From Acetobacterium sp. (GTDB taxonomy: Bacteria; Bacillota; Clostridia; Eubacteriales; Eubacteriaceae), in assembly GCF_030652775.1 (NCBI RefSeq), contig NZ_JAUSPS010000070.1, positions 60,579 through 124,578 of the forward strand: DNA of 64,000 nt. Direction: 5' to 3'. Shown piece by piece: positions 1 to 10,250 of the stretch (positions are counted from its first letter, which is position 1; each line of letters opens with the position of its first letter). The position numbers were made by a program, and so were the translations under genes. The notes below the pieces were generated by a model. It made no database searches. It was not told the DNA's origin and saw nothing but the letters and a program-made list of their open reading frames with translations.

Positions 1-74
1 TTTATCAAAACCACCCTAAAGTTATTGATTGATACTGTAAAAAAATAGAACCGATCCATTGAGCGATAGACTCA

Positions 75-129
75 AAAAAGACCAGTCCCGGCACTAACCC
101 AATGGGTAAAAGCCGGAGCTGGTCTTTTT
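75..129. terminator. Bidirectional hairpin terminator
   Basis: An 11-bp stem (AAAAAGACCAG with CTGGTCTTTTT), extended by a second GC-rich stem (CCGGC with GCCGG), has T-runs on both strands. It probably ends transcription entering from a gene left of the window, of which nothing else is visible. Positions 1-74 hold no recognisable feature. Confidence 0.75.
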
Positions 130-184
130 ATGTCATTATTATTGGCGCATAAATTAACAAATATTAATCTGAATAAAAGCATAA

Positions 185-210
185 AAAAAGTGAGGGTTCC
201 CCCACTTTTT
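185..210 (-). terminator. Terminator of the DUF4153 gene
   Basis: A stem of about 11 bp (AAAAAGTG-GGG with CCCCACTTTTT) lies directly after the stop codon of the minus-strand DUF4153 gene and ends in a T-run on that strand. Confidence 0.75.
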
Positions 211-212
211 GT

Positions 213-2015
213 CTATTTTATATGAACCAATACATAAAAATCGCCATTGTACAGCGGTTCTGATCCTGATTTTTCAATGGCTACAAACATCGCTACCAGG
301 GAGATGACGGCCTGGTCATTTTCCTCGGTATAGGTGGCCTCATCGGCATTTATAAAATCTTTGCTGATCTTGTAATTACCGCTCTGGGAAGTATCAAATT
401 GATCGAATACTTCTTTCATATCTATCTGCATCAGCTCCTGATCATCTGTATCGGTTAGCACTAATGCCCCAGCAGCACCTGTTTTTGTTCGAGAAAGGGT
501 ATACGTTTTTCCAGCTGACTCAAAGTTGCAGATAATCGGATCCATCTTTTCATCCATCGTATAGAAATTTGCTACCACAAATGTTTCATAATCTGAAATA
601 TTAAGGGGTGACTGCTGGTTTAAATTTAGATAAACCGAATCCTGACGGTATGGATTTTCATCATAGCGATAAAAACCAAAGGTATTATAGAAATCCTCGT
701 AAACATCAAAATCCTCGCCCAGGTAGGAAATATCTGTAGCGTATTCCATCATAACCAGGTAGTTGACTGAATCAGAGATGATTTTTTTATCCGCTTCGGA
801 TAACGATGCGTTGGGACTAATTGTGTTATTTTCCAACATCTTGTTTTCAACCAGGATATCAGTGAGCCGTCCGGTCTGACTCGTTCGGCTGATGGTAAAG
901 GCGTCTACTGGCGGAATAATGGAAAACAGTGAAAATCCGATCAACAGCGCTGCGATGATGCCATTTTTACGTACCGCCATAAAACACATCAGAATACCGG
1001 AAACAGCAGCAAAAATGCCAAAGAGAATCACATAGTAGCGACCGTAGGTAATCCCGGTTTCCTGAATTCGCAACAGCGAGGCCGCAATCTGAAACAAGAC
1101 AATCGGAACCAGCACCTTGGGAAAGATCTTTCGGAATGATTCGGCCACTTTATTTTCTAGGCTGCTGGCCAGAATATAAATTAGAATAACGGCAATCGCA
1201 AAACTCACCAACATCGGTTCCAGGCGGTTATCGATCCAGAAATCGCCAGTGATATTTCTGGCGATATAAATTATCAGAATAACCGTATATACCGTCAACA
1301 GCGGAATGACAATATAGGAGACGAGCACCTCCAGAAATTTCGGGCACTGATAGGCTCGGCGAACCTTTTCCCGGTTCTGTTCCAATTGATCTGGAGACCG
1401 GTTATTATCCGCAGCACCGGGATAAACGGGGATCAGTGAGAGAAAGTAAATTGGTGCAAACAGAATGCCGACACTATTTAAGGTATGCAAATATGATTTA
1501 TCAGATACTCTAAAAAGAAGCAGATCAATCGCCGTGATAATCAGGGTGATCCCGGTAAACAACACCCCTGAAAAAAGCAGGGAATTAAAGAAAGCTTTAA
1601 AGGCAGCCATAAACCCCTGGTTGAAGTTGATCTCGCTTTTTATCACCGGAACCCAGATATAAGCAATCAACAGTGCGAAAAGAGCCACTGATGTGCGAAT
1701 CCAGGTTTCCGTGCTGGTACTGGTATACTGTCTGACAATCAAAAAATAACCCAGGGTCAGTACCAGACCTAAAGCCATTGCGGCAAGCCGAACGGAAGTC
1801 TTGTCAAAAAAACGCTCCCAGGCAGCCTGGAGGGCAAATCCCAGAAAAGCCCCAACCAGAAAGGTCAGTAAATATCTGGTGTAATCGACCTCCTGATGAA
1901 TAGCCATGGCATTCACAACCGCCGCCGCCGCCAGAAAAGCAACGGTGAGTGGATATCGCGATAACGCCTCAACCAGCCCGCTTAATTTTTCCCAGATCTT
2001 ATCTAAAAGTTTCAT
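213..2015 (-). CDS. DUF4153 domain polytopic membrane protein
   Basis: A 600-residue integral membrane protein. The first ~375 residues hold about 12 hydrophobic segments with short charged loops, matching the DUF4153 family (function unknown). The last ~225 residues are hydrophilic and acidic, with no obvious motif. The ATG start overlaps the stop codon of the upstream subtilisin by 4 nt (ATGA), so the two are probably translationally coupled. No catalytic residues can be assigned. It may help secretion or signalling linked to the protease, but only proximity supports that. Confidence 0.8.
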   Translation of the reverse strand: MKLLDKIWEKLSGLVEALSRYPLTVAFLAAAAVVNAMAIHQEVDYTRYLLTFLVGAFLGFALQAAWERFFDKTSVRLAAMALGLVLTLGYFLIVRQYTSTSTETWIRTSVALFALLIAYIWVPVIKSEINFNQGFMAAFKAFFNSLLFSGVLFTGITLIITAIDLLLFRVSDKSYLHTLNSVGILFAPIYFLSLIPVYPGAADNNRSPDQLEQNREKVRRAYQCPKFLEVLVSYIVIPLLTVYTVILIIYIARNITGDFWIDNRLEPMLVSFAIAVILIYILASSLENKVAESFRKIFPKVLVPIVLFQIAASLLRIQETGITYGRYYVILFGIFAAVSGILMCFMAVRKNGIIAALLIGFSLFSIIPPVDAFTISRTSQTGRLTDILVENKMLENNTISPNASLSEADKKIISDSVNYLVMMEYATDISYLGEDFDVYEDFYNTFGFYRYDENPYRQDSVYLNLNQQSPLNISDYETFVVANFYTMDEKMDPIICNFESAGKTYTLSRTKTGAAGALVLTDTDDQELMQIDMKEVFDQFDTSQSGNYKISKDFINADEATYTEENDQAVISLVAMFVAIEKSGSEPLYNGDFYVLVHIK

Positions 2016-4006
2016 TTTTCAATAAAAGGATTAACTATCAAGCCGGGAGCGGCGCTGCCCTTGGGCACAATCTCAATGCGGATGCCTTCGAGTCGATAGC
2101 TAAAACCAGCGGTTCCAGCTTGTTGGCCATTGCTCGCCCAACCCATCCAGCCGACATTCTGGGCATGAACCTGATAATAAACATCAAAAAGATCGGCGTC
2201 AGTACCGGTCAGTTCGATGGCGATAGCTTCCAATCGCAGCGATTTCCCTGCGGTTCCGCTTAAAGCGCCATCAGCCACAAAATTCTGCCAGCCGATGTTT
2301 TGAACATGGGTTTTATATTTCACTCCAAGGTCATAGTTTTCGGTAATGGTATTGATCTCAATCGCTTCCAGCCGCAGCGACTTCCCTTCAGTTCCACTGA
2401 CCGCACCATCAGCAACGAGACTCTGCCAACCAACATTTTGCACATGGGTTCGATATTCAATGGCAGGTGCCGCTTTGTCTTTCACTACATAATTGACAAT
2501 CGATTCTTTAACGGTGTTGCCTTTTCCATCCAGTACCTGCACCGACAGAGTATAGATTCCCGCTACAGTTGGCGTAAAGGTAGCTGTGGCAGTGCTGCTA
2601 TAATCCTGGATGGAGGTGGTTTTGCCATTTAAATCATAATAAAATCCGTATTGATAATCACCCTCGCCACCACTGGCAGCGGCGTTCAGGGTAAGCAGTG
2701 TTCCCAGCGTTTGCCCGGTTGCTTTATCAACCGTAAAGGTGTCAATCCTTAATGGATTGCTCGGAGTAACCTTCGCCATGGCGGCATCTAGTTGAATCAT
2801 GCCATAACCGTAGTAGTCATCTCGGCCGTTAGCGCCAAAATCCAGCGCCGTTTCTTTAAGCAGGGTTTCAACCTGGGTACTGGTCATCGTGTAATCCGCT
2901 GCCATTAAAACTGCACAAGCTCCGGCTGTGATGGGGCTCGCAAAGGATGTACCGGAGGCTTCTTCATAGGTTCCGTCATGATTTGTCGAATATACTTTGT
3001 AGCCGGGCGCACACAAATCAACCAAACTGTTGTGCTGAGAAAAATAGGCAATCTTATTGGTATTGTCGGTGGCCCCCACTGAAATGACATTATTATAGGA
3101 TGCCGGGACCGCCAATTCGCCGCTGTAATTGGCGTTACTGCCTTCATTTCCGGCTGCCGCCACCAGCACCTTGCCAGCATTAGCAGCATTTTCCACAGCT
3201 GTTCGCAAAGCCGATGAAACCATATATCCACCAAAACTCATATTGATGACTTTTACATCTGATCGTGCAGCTGCATCATACAAGGCGGCGCAAATATAAC
3301 CGACATCGAGATTCTTATCGCCATCCGACAGGCCGCCAACCCGATACGGCGCCACCTTGATGTTAGCGGCTCCGACGATCCCGGCAATGCCAATACCATT
3401 ATTGACCACCGCCGCTACACAGCCTGAGACCAGTGTCCCATGTCCGGATAAATCGACCATGTCGGTGGTTCCTTCGACATAGTCATAGCCAGTTATCACG
3501 TTATCGGCGATGTCAGGATGTTGGGTATTCAGACCGGTATCAATAACAGCTACCACCACGGTTTCTGTATTATTGACCTTGTTCCAGGTTTCATCGGCGC
3601 CAATCCGTTCAAACTGCCAAGCTTTAGACAAATCGGGATCATTTGGCAGTGCTGATGTCTGGATATACGAATTTTTTTCGGCCACCAGCACATTGGGATT
3701 TTCAGATAATTGGGCAATCAGGGCGTCCGTATTTGCAGAATCGGCGACTTCGATAATATCGACCTGATCATTTAATGTTTCGCCGCCCTTAATCTCCTGG
3801 CTGGTCAAGGCAAGACTTCCAATTGTGGCCTGATCTTTATAAATAACGATGATCTGATCATTGATAGTTGAACTACCATCAAGATTTGCGACCTCATCCA
3901 GACTTTGAATGACGATGGTCTGGCTTTCTGCGATAACCCCCAGGGGACAGGAACTTCCAATTAAAACCATTGCGAGCAGGAAGACGATTGCCTTCTTAAA
4001 TTTCAT
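2012..4006 (-). CDS. Secreted S8 (subtilisin-like) serine protease with three ChW repeats
   Basis: 664 residues. The start at 4006 (MKFKK) follows an AGAGG ribosome site with 8-nt spacing; an in-frame start 18 nt upstream lacks one. Order: signal peptide (~1-27), inhibitor-like propeptide (~28-115), subtilisin catalytic domain (~125-410) with Asp156 (IDTG), His189 (GHGT), oxyanion Asn287 (AAGNEG) and Ser354 (GTSFASP), an Ig/PKD-like region (~420-512), then three ChW repeats (~517-552, 562-598, 609-645), each with a Q-N-[VI]-G-W core and a RLE[AG]I ending. ChW repeats are found on clostridial exported proteins and are thought to mediate surface or substrate attachment. There is no LPXTG motif. 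It is coupled to the downstream DUF4153 gene by a 4-nt overlap. Confidence 0.93.
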   Translation of the reverse strand: MKFKKAIVFLLAMVLIGSSCPLGVIAESQTIVIQSLDEVANLDGSSTINDQIIVIYKDQATIGSLALTSQEIKGGETLNDQVDIIEVADSANTDALIAQLSENPNVLVAEKNSYIQTSALPNDPDLSKAWQFERIGADETWNKVNNTETVVVAVIDTGLNTQHPDIADNVITGYDYVEGTTDMVDLSGHGTLVSGCVAAVVNNGIGIAGIVGAANIKVAPYRVGGLSDGDKNLDVGYICAALYDAAARSDVKVINMSFGGYMVSSALRTAVENAANAGKVLVAAAGNEGSNANYSGELAVPASYNNVISVGATDNTNKIAYFSQHNSLVDLCAPGYKVYSTNHDGTYEEASGTSFASPITAGACAVLMAADYTMTSTQVETLLKETALDFGANGRDDYYGYGMIQLDAAMAKVTPSNPLRIDTFTVDKATGQTLGTLLTLNAAASGGEGDYQYGFYYDLNGKTTSIQDYSSTATATFTPTVAGIYTLSVQVLDGKGNTVKESIVNYVVKDKAAPAIEYRTHVQNVGWQSLVADGAVSGTEGKSLRLEAIEINTITENYDLGVKYKTHVQNIGWQNFVADGALSGTAGKSLRLEAIAIELTGTDADLFDVYYQVHAQNVGWMGWASNGQQAGTAGFSYRLEGIRIEIVPKGSAAPGLIVNPFIEK

Positions 4007-4299
4007 AGATATTACCTCTTGCACTTTCCGTTCTTTTTTTTAATCGAGTGATTTTTGGGGGGGTGCTCCTGTTATTTTTATTTAAGCTAAGTTCGGTCTT
4101 TATCTCAGACCTTTTTCATTTTCAGATACTAAAATTATACCCGCAAGAGACTTTTTTTTCAATCGCTAATTATCAATGCCCATTCATAACTCTTAACTTT
4201 TCTTAAAAAATACTGAATTCCAAGTTTCGCTAAAGGTTAGAGGGGTATTATTTATTCAAGAGATAAACATCTCCCCTTTTTCTTTTCATTCCTAATATA
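4007..4299. other. Intergenic region between divergent genes, no gene recognised
   Basis: AT-rich spacer upstream of both the protease (minus) and the YbaK-like gene (plus). It contains a weak AGGGG...CCCCTTTTT hairpin at about 4236-4282 on the plus strand. I see no ORF with a ribosome site and no known riboswitch. Together with the strong hairpin at 4300-4337 it could be the end of a short untranslated transcript. Confidence 0.4.
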
Positions 4300-4337
4300 A
4301 AAAAAGCAGTGCATCCATCCGGGATCACTGCTTTTTT
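4300..4337. terminator. Strong hairpin terminator lying between divergent genes
   Basis: A 12-bp perfect stem (AAAAAAGCAGTG with CACTGCTTTTTT) with T-runs on both strands. No annotated gene on either strand ends here, so what it terminates is unclear. Confidence 0.7.
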
Positions 4338-4448
4338 ATTTGGAGTCTGATGATTTTAGTTTACCATTTGTTCTTAAAATAAAATATGATAAAATTGAAA
4401 CACATTAATTATGATTAATAAATCTGATATGAACAGGAGCATAGCAAA

Positions 4449-4928
4449 ATGGCAATTGAAAAAGTGCGGGACTATTTTAAACAATGGAATCTGGATTCTC
4501 GAATTCAGGAATTTGAAACCTCATCGGCAACGGTGGAACTGGCGGCTCAGGCGCTGGGATGTGCTCCGGAGCGAATCGCTAAAACCTTGTCTTTTAAATT
4601 GGCGGATAAATGTGTGCTGGTGGTAACCGCCGGGGATGCCAAAATTGACAACGCCAAATTTAAGGCTCATTTTAAAACCAAGGCTAAGATGCTCTCCCCT
4701 GAAGAAGTGGACCGTTGCATCGGTCATGGAATTGGCGGCGTCTGCCCCTTTGCGATCAATGCTGATGTGGAGGTTTATCTGGATCACTCACTGCAACGAT
4801 TCGACACCGTCTTTCCGGCCTGTGGCAGCAACAACAGCGTTATCGAACTAACCATTGATGAGCTCGAAAAATATTCAAACTGTGTGGCCTGGTCTGATGT
4901 TTGCAAAAACTGGCAGCTTCAAGCCTAG
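4449..4928 (+). CDS. YbaK/EbsC-type aminoacyl-tRNA deacylase
   Basis: 159 residues, the usual size of stand-alone YbaK/EbsC proteins related to the ProRS editing domain. These hydrolyse mischarged aminoacyl-tRNAs (often Cys- or Ala-tRNAPro) in trans. Supporting motifs are the N-terminal helix, an ERIAKTLSF segment, the GDAKIDNAKF stretch with the conserved lysine, and a GHGIGGVCPF motif close to the family's GYxxGGxxPF. A ribosome site (AACAGGAGC) precedes the ATG. Monocistronic, with a terminator downstream. The family is clear; the exact substrate is not. Confidence 0.88.
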   Translation: MAIEKVRDYFKQWNLDSRIQEFETSSATVELAAQALGCAPERIAKTLSFKLADKCVLVVTAGDAKIDNAKFKAHFKTKAKMLSPEEVDRCIGHGIGGVCPFAINADVEVYLDHSLQRFDTVFPACGSNNSVIELTIDELEKYSNCVAWSDVCKNWQLQA

Positions 4929-4953
4929 AATGATTTTTATAATTCACTTTAGC

Positions 4954-4990
4954 AAAACCCCCGATGATTATTCAAATCATCGGGGGTTTA
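4954..4990. terminator. Bidirectional terminator between convergent genes
   Basis: A 12-bp perfect GC-rich stem (CCCCCGATGATT with its complement) flanked by A- and T-runs. It serves both the YbaK-like gene on the plus strand and the PspA/GIDE operon on the minus strand. Confidence 0.85.
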
Positions 4991-5024
4991 CTTTATAATT
5001 AGTAATTACCTAAACCAATTTGGT

Positions 5025-5813
5025 TTAGGAAAATAGAAACATCACGGCAATTCCGGCAATGACACTGCCGATCGCAATAGCCAATGCGATAAATTTTTCG
5101 TTTTTTACATCATCCAGTAATTCTTCTTCTGATTTATAGGTCACATGTGATGGTTTTTTAGTTGTCACCGAACGTCCCACGTACAACCGGTTTCCCCGTT
5201 TATGAATTTCCCCCAGAATATACATCGGCTGATCTTCCGGGAGAATTTCTTCAAAAAAGCGATAGCCCAGAAAACGTGATCCTCTGGTGTTTGAAAAGCT
5301 AAAATTGAAGTTATCTCTGACCCAGTTGGAATCTGATGATTCCATGCGGTTGCAGCCTGGCATTAAGTCCACATCGCCACCAAAACTGGCCATATCGATA
5401 TATACTTTTTCTTCTGAGCTGCTGTCAGAAAGATAAACTTCCACCGGACTTTTTTCACTGGATAAAGAGCTTTCCACCTTATCCGTAATGGTTCTGGTGT
5501 TTCCTTCATCATCCCGTTCGGTTCTGGTTTCTTCATGCACGGAAAATACTTCATTTTCATAATAGGCTACTGGCCGTTGCGAAAATGGTGCTTCGACATC
5601 CCCTGAAACACTGTGAAGGTGACCCTTCACCTCACTGTAATGCCGGTAATTCTCATCCAGACTGGATAGATCGCCAACAATATCCAAAACATCTTTAATA
5701 CAGGTTGTCTGTTGAAACTGGATTTCCTGGGCTTTTGTCTTGCTTTTATTTAAAACGTAAACAGCGTAGCCAATCCCGGCAACCATAATCAGTATTCCAA
5801 TAATAAATGCCAT
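5025..5813 (-). CDS. Membrane-anchored BAM/GIDE-domain protein downstream of pspA
   Basis: 262 residues. An N-terminal transmembrane helix (~2-20) is followed by a central region (~60-215) resembling the BAM/GIDE domain known from the mitochondrial E3 ligase MUL1/MULAN. It has a GHL...GDVEAPFS...PVAYYENEV start, an EVYLSD...VYIDMAS core and a YILGEIH...LYVGRS end. A second helix (~240-262) closes the protein. There is no RING domain, so it is not a ubiquitin ligase. It starts 4 nt after the pspA stop codon, so the two form an operon. The pairing suggests a role in membrane stress or membrane organisation, but the biochemical function is unknown. Confidence 0.72.
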   Translation of the reverse strand: MAFIIGILIMVAGIGYAVYVLNKSKTKAQEIQFQQTTCIKDVLDIVGDLSSLDENYRHYSEVKGHLHSVSGDVEAPFSQRPVAYYENEVFSVHEETRTERDDEGNTRTITDKVESSLSSEKSPVEVYLSDSSSEEKVYIDMASFGGDVDLMPGCNRMESSDSNWVRDNFNFSFSNTRGSRFLGYRFFEEILPEDQPMYILGEIHKRGNRLYVGRSVTTKKPSHVTYKSEEELLDDVKNEKFIALAIAIGSVIAGIAVMFLFS

Positions 5814-5817
5814 CGTT

Positions 5818-6486
5818 CTATGCTATTCCCAATTCAGCTTTAAGCTTGGCCAGTTCATCATCAACCGCTGATGTTTGTTCCAGTGCTTCAAACTCGTCTT
5901 CAAGACTGGTATTTTCGCCCGCCATTTCGGTAAAGGCCTGGGCTTCAGCTTCTTTGGCGTTCACTTTCTGTTCCATCTTGTCCAGCTTGGTGAAGGCACT
6001 GGTGCTGTCGGTGCTATTTAAAGAGGTGCTGACACTTTTTTGGGCGTCGGCCATTTTAGAACGGGCAATCAGCATGTTCTGTTTCATCCGGGCTTCTTCC
6101 AGCTTGGATTTTAATTGGCGTACCTGATCTTTCAGTTGGCCAACTTGCATGCTCATCGAGTCATAGGCAGCCTGGAACTGAACTAAATCACCATCGACGC
6201 TGGTTTTTTGCGCCAGGGCTTTTTTGGCCAGCTCTTCATTGCCAGCCAATAATGCGGTTTTGGCTTTTTTACTCCAGTCTTCTGAAGCTGCTTTAGCCGA
6301 TTCCAATTGTTTTAAAGCCTGCTTTTCACTGCCCATCGCCGCACCCAATGCCTGGGTGGCACTATTAACCTGAGCTTCCATGTCAATGATAATCTGTTTT
6401 ACCATTTTTTCCGGATCTTCAGCCTTATCCAGCATGTCGTTTACATTCGCCTTTAACAAGTCACTAAGACGTTCAAAAATTGCCAT
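5818..6486 (-). CDS. pspA: PspA/IM30 family membrane-stress protein
   Basis: 222 residues, typical for the family. It begins with the amphipathic-helix motif MAIFERLSDLLKANVNDML, followed by DKAEDPEKMVKQIIIDME, a hallmark of PspA/Vipp1. The rest is long alpha-helical coiled coil rich in Ala, Lys and Glu. Family members bind stressed membranes and form ESCRT-III-like rods or rings. AGGAGG precedes the ATG. It is first gene of a two-gene operon with the BAM/GIDE protein. No pspF or phage-shock regulators are present, as expected in Firmicutes. Confidence 0.92.
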   Translation of the reverse strand: MAIFERLSDLLKANVNDMLDKAEDPEKMVKQIIIDMEAQVNSATQALGAAMGSEKQALKQLESAKAASEDWSKKAKTALLAGNEELAKKALAQKTSVDGDLVQFQAAYDSMSMQVGQLKDQVRQLKSKLEEARMKQNMLIARSKMADAQKSVSTSLNSTDSTSAFTKLDKMEQKVNAKEAEAQAFTEMAGENTSLEDEFEALEQTSAVDDELAKLKAELGIA

Positions 6487-6931
6487 TTTTTCCTCCTGCT
6501 ATTTGTTTTTATTATTTCAGGGCATAAAATGCCTGGGCCAAGTGATTGTTTCCGGCCATCGCCTGATTTCGATCAAATCGCCTTTTTTCTGTAACTTCAT
6601 CTTAACAAATCAGAGAAAATATGTCTATTTCTTTTTTTTGTTTTAAGGGTAAATTAACACCACTTAATTTACGTGAAGCGGATTTTTTTTTCATTTGTCA
6701 TTTTTTTGACTATTCCATCATGATTTCTAATAAGAACGAATGAAAAAATCCTTTAAGGGTATACAACCTAAAACAAATCATAATTTTAAAAGAAATTTAT
6801 TGTTTGGCAGAATTAGCCATTGATCAATCAGGAAAAAAAGGATATCCTGTAACAAAAGTTTTAAAAAAGCAAAAGCAATTATTTGATTTTTATCGGACAA
6901 GAATTATTTTTACACAAAAGGGGTGATATCT
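6487..6931. other. Intergenic region between divergent pspA and chemoreceptor
   Basis: About 445 nt without a gene. An imperfect dyad (CAGGGCAT with ATGCCTG) at 6518-6535, about 25 nt upstream of the pspA ribosome site, could be an operator. The rest is AT-rich with no ORF carrying a ribosome site. I looked for a TAAA-N15-GCCGATAA flagellar-sigma promoter upstream of the chemoreceptor and did not find a convincing one. Confidence 0.4.
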
Positions 6932-9900
6932 ATGAAAAACATTCGAACAAAACTAATGGTTTATTTTTCCGGACTGATTCTAGTTGTATGTGCTGTCTTT
7001 ACCTTTGTCTCTATTAATGCCTTAACTAATGCTGTGGTGACTGAAGCTGAGAAATCACTAACTACCCAGGCTCAGAATTCAGCTGAAATCATCAGCAGCC
7101 GCAACGAACAAAATTATATTTATCTTGAAGGGATCGCCTCCCGGGATAAGATTTTTTCCAGCAGCGTCCCCATCAATGAAAAAATGGCAATGCTGAAAAA
7201 CGACGTCAGCAGTTCCGACCGCTTCCTGCGAATAGGAGTGTCTGATCTCAATGGCAACCTTTACCTGTCCGACAGCTACGGTGACCGGGGGCAGATTGTC
7301 GATATCACCAAACGGGATTATTTTCATGATTCAGCCGCTGGTGAACGGGGAACCATGAATCCGGTTATCAGTGTGAACCCTGATGACAACGGTGCCTTGA
7401 TCATGGCCTACTCAGTGCCGATTTATGAAAATGGTGCCATTGCCGGGGTTCTGGTGGCAGTGGCCAATGCCTGGTTCTTAAATGACATCACCGATAATAT
7501 GAAATTCGGTGAAACCGGCTATACTTATATTATTGATTCAACCGGTACCGCCATCTCCCATCCCGAGCGGGATAATGTTGTCAATCAGATGAACCCCATT
7601 ACTCTGGCCGAAACAGATGCCAACTATAAAGCGTTCGGCGTTGCGGTTGGATCAGCATTGGAACAAGATTCTTTCACTTCGACCTATACCCTGAACAATC
7701 AGGAGTATTACATGGCTTCCGCAAAGGTGACTGGCATGGATTGGACGGTGGTTCTCGCAGTGGAATCCGACGAGGTTCTGTCAGCCCTGCCTGGCGCTAT
7801 CTTAAGCAGTGTGCTGATCTCCATTGTCGTTTTGGCCATCAGCATTATCTTCTGCTATTTCATCGCCAAACGGATTACCGATCCGATTAAAAAAGTCAAT
7901 CATATGATCAAAGAAATGGGATTGGGTCATTTAAGCGCTCGGCTTAATATGGAATCCAATGATGAAATTGGCGAAATGGCTATGGCCATGGATAGTTTTG
8001 CCGATAACCTTCAAACTGAGGTAATTGCAGTGATGAACCAAATCTCTGATGGCGATGTCTCAGCTGACATTGAAATCATTGACAATCAGGATGAAATCAA
8101 GCCGGCCCTTAAAAAGACCATCGAATCGATCCGGGGTTTAATTGACGAAGCCACCATGCTGGCCCGAGCCGGCGTTGCTGGACAACTATCCACGCGGGGC
8201 GATGCGGAAGCGTTCAAAGGCGGATTCAAAGACATTGTCGACGGTGTCAATAATACCCTCGACGCTGTGGTAGGGCCACTGAATGTGGCTGGCGACTATG
8301 TTGACCGCATCGGAAAAGGGCAAATTCCAGAAAAAATTACAGCAACCTACAATGGCGACTTTAATACTTTAAAAAATAACATCAATGCCTGTATTGACGG
8401 CTTGGGTGCTCTGGAAGAAAGTAACCGGGTCCTTAGAAAAATGAGCCTCAATGATTATTCAGAAACCATGCCCACCAATTATCTGGGCATCTATGCTGAA
8501 ATCGGCCATTCGATTAATGACGTCCATACCCGATTAATGCGTGTCGTTGAAGTATCGACGAATATTGCCAATGGTGATATGAGTGATCTGAAAGTATTGT
8601 CAGAAATTGGCAAACGCAGTGACAATGATACCTTGATTCCAGCCCTTCTTGGGATGATTCAGAATATTTTGAGACTGGTGGTTGAAACTGAAAAAATGGC
8701 CAGTATTGCTATTGAAGGTAATTTAAGCAACCGCGGCGATGTCTCCGGATTCCCCGGTGAATACGGAAAAATCATCAACGGCTTTAATCAGACCCTGGAT
8801 GCCGTCATTGCTCCCATTGAAGAAGCCTCGGCTACCCTCACCCAATTGTCCCAAGGGAACCTGCACACCAAAATGGCCGGTGCTTACCGTGGCGATCATG
8901 CCCAGATAAAAGATGCCTTAAACCAAACCATCAACTTCCTGAGCCAATACGTTACCGAAATAACCAGCACTCTGGAAGAAATGGGTCGCGGCAATCTGAA
9001 TCAGGAAATCACCACTTATTATCTGGGTGACTTTCAGGCCATTAAAACGGCTCTCAATGATATCAACACCAACCTCAGCCATACCATGACCGATATTGAT
9101 GTCGCTGCCGGACAGGTTGAAGTCGGTGCCCGACAGATTTCTGACGGCGGTCAGGCGCTGGCGCAGGGCACCACCGAACAGGCCAGCTCGATTGAGGAAT
9201 TGACTGCCTCCATCGAAGAGGTCGCTGGCGAAACTAAGAAAAACGCCATGCGCGCCAACGAAGCCAACGAACGAGCGATTGAGGTTCGCACCAACGCCGA
9301 AGTCGGCAATACTCAAATGACAAAAATGATATCTGCTATGAGCGATATTAATATGTCCTCCAATGATATTTCCAAGATCATCAAGGTTATTGATGACATC
9401 GCCTTCCAGACAAATATTCTGGCTCTGAATGCCGCTGTTGAAGCCGCCCGGGCTGGACAACACGGTAAAGGTTTTGCCGTCGTCGCTGAAGAAGTACGAA
9501 GCCTAGCCGCCAGAAGCGCTGAGGCTGCCAAGGAAACCACCGGTCTCATCGAAGGCTCCATTGACAAGGTCAACATGGGTACCGAAATTGCCGATGAAAC
9601 TGCCATCAGCCTCAAAGAAATTCTTGCTGAAATTGAAAAGGTCACCAGCCTGGTCGGTGACATTGCTCAGGCCTCCAATGAACAAGCCTCGGAAATCGCC
9701 CAGATTACCCAAGGCATTGAACTGGTTTCACAGGTGGTTCAGACCAATTCAGCAACAGCTGAAGAAAGCGCCGCCGCCAGCGAAGAACTATCAGGTCAAG
9801 CTGATATGCTCAAAGAAATGGTGGGCGCCTTTAAAGTCAAGACTGCAACCCAAACTGCGTTTAAAGCTGCCGCCGTTTCAAAACCGGAACCCTCAGCTGC

Positions 9901-9958
9901 TAAATCAGCCGCTGAACCACGCATCCTTTTGGATGATATGGAGATGGATAAATACTGA
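6932..9958 (+). CDS. Methyl-accepting chemotaxis protein with dCache sensor
   Basis: 1008 residues. The ATG at 6932 follows AAAGGGG; a GTG 9 nt upstream sits inside that ribosome site. Order: TM1 (~9-31), a large extracytoplasmic dCache-type sensor (~35-275; [16 protein letters not shown] and KRDYFHDS motifs), TM2 (~287-313), HAMP, then several HAMP-like repeats (each near a [21 protein letters not shown] segment), and the cytoplasmic signalling hairpin whose tip carries [22 protein letters not shown]. The C terminus ends in an acidic [11 protein letters not shown] tail, shared with the next chemoreceptor. No NWETF-type CheR-binding pentapeptide is present. The ligand cannot be read from sequence; dCache domains often bind amino acids or organic acids. 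Confidence 0.95.
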   Translation: MKNIRTKLMVYFSGLILVVCAVFTFVSINALTNAVVTEAEKSLTTQAQNSAEIISSRNEQNYIYLEGIASRDKIFSSSVPINEKMAMLKNDVSSSDRFLRIGVSDLNGNLYLSDSYGDRGQIVDITKRDYFHDSAAGERGTMNPVISVNPDDNGALIMAYSVPIYENGAIAGVLVAVANAWFLNDITDNMKFGETGYTYIIDSTGTAISHPERDNVVNQMNPITLAETDANYKAFGVAVGSALEQDSFTSTYTLNNQEYYMASAKVTGMDWTVVLAVESDEVLSALPGAILSSVLISIVVLAISIIFCYFIAKRITDPIKKVNHMIKEMGLGHLSARLNMESNDEIGEMAMAMDSFADNLQTEVIAVMNQISDGDVSADIEIIDNQDEIKPALKKTIESIRGLIDEATMLARAGVAGQLSTRGDAEAFKGGFKDIVDGVNNTLDAVVGPLNVAGDYVDRIGKGQIPEKITATYNGDFNTLKNNINACIDGLGALEESNRVLRKMSLNDYSETMPTNYLGIYAEIGHSINDVHTRLMRVVEVSTNIANGDMSDLKVLSEIGKRSDNDTLIPALLGMIQNILRLVVETEKMASIAIEGNLSNRGDVSGFPGEYGKIINGFNQTLDAVIAPIEEASATLTQLSQGNLHTKMAGAYRGDHAQIKDALNQTINFLSQYVTEITSTLEEMGRGNLNQEITTYYLGDFQAIKTALNDINTNLSHTMTDIDVAAGQVEVGARQISDGGQALAQGTTEQASSIEELTASIEEVAGETKKNAMRANEANERAIEVRTNAEVGNTQMTKMISAMSDINMSSNDISKIIKVIDDIAFQTNILALNAAVEAARAGQHGKGFAVVAEEVRSLAARSAEAAKETTGLIEGSIDKVNMGTEIADETAISLKEILAEIEKVTSLVGDIAQASNEQASEIAQITQGIELVSQVVQTNSATAEESAAASEELSGQADMLKEMVGAFKVKTATQTAFKAAAVSKPEPSAAKSAAEPRILLDDMEMDKY

Positions 9959-10044
9959 AGCAGATCTGGGTATGATTCAAAACTTTTATGAAGATGTCTT
10001 GTAAAAAAGCAGTTTAATGATTCATTTTACCTCATATTAACACC

Positions 10045-10083
10045 AAGCCCCCAGGTTGTTCGATCAGAACAACCTGGGGGCTT
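10045..10083 (+). terminator. Hairpin after the first chemoreceptor gene
   Basis: A very stable, perfect stem of about 17 bp (AAGCCCCCAGGTTGTTC with its complement) around a 5-nt loop. The following T-run is weak (TTATTG). It separates two tandem chemoreceptor genes. Confidence 0.75.
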
Positions 10084-10250
10084 ATTGCTGTTCAATGCAT
10101 ATTTGCACGGTCTCATTTTTCAGCCGCCTTCCGATATTTTTCTTTTTTTTATATCACCTTATTCTCTTTTGCTGTTATTGTTTATTTGATTTGGGTAAAT
10201 AGAATTCGGAAGAGGGAAAATTTTAGCCTTAATATTAGGAGGGCATCAAA

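Noticed and set aside
6487..6931. Flagellar-sigma promoter for the first chemoreceptor
   Set aside because: I found no TAAA-N15-GCCGATAA match at a usable distance.
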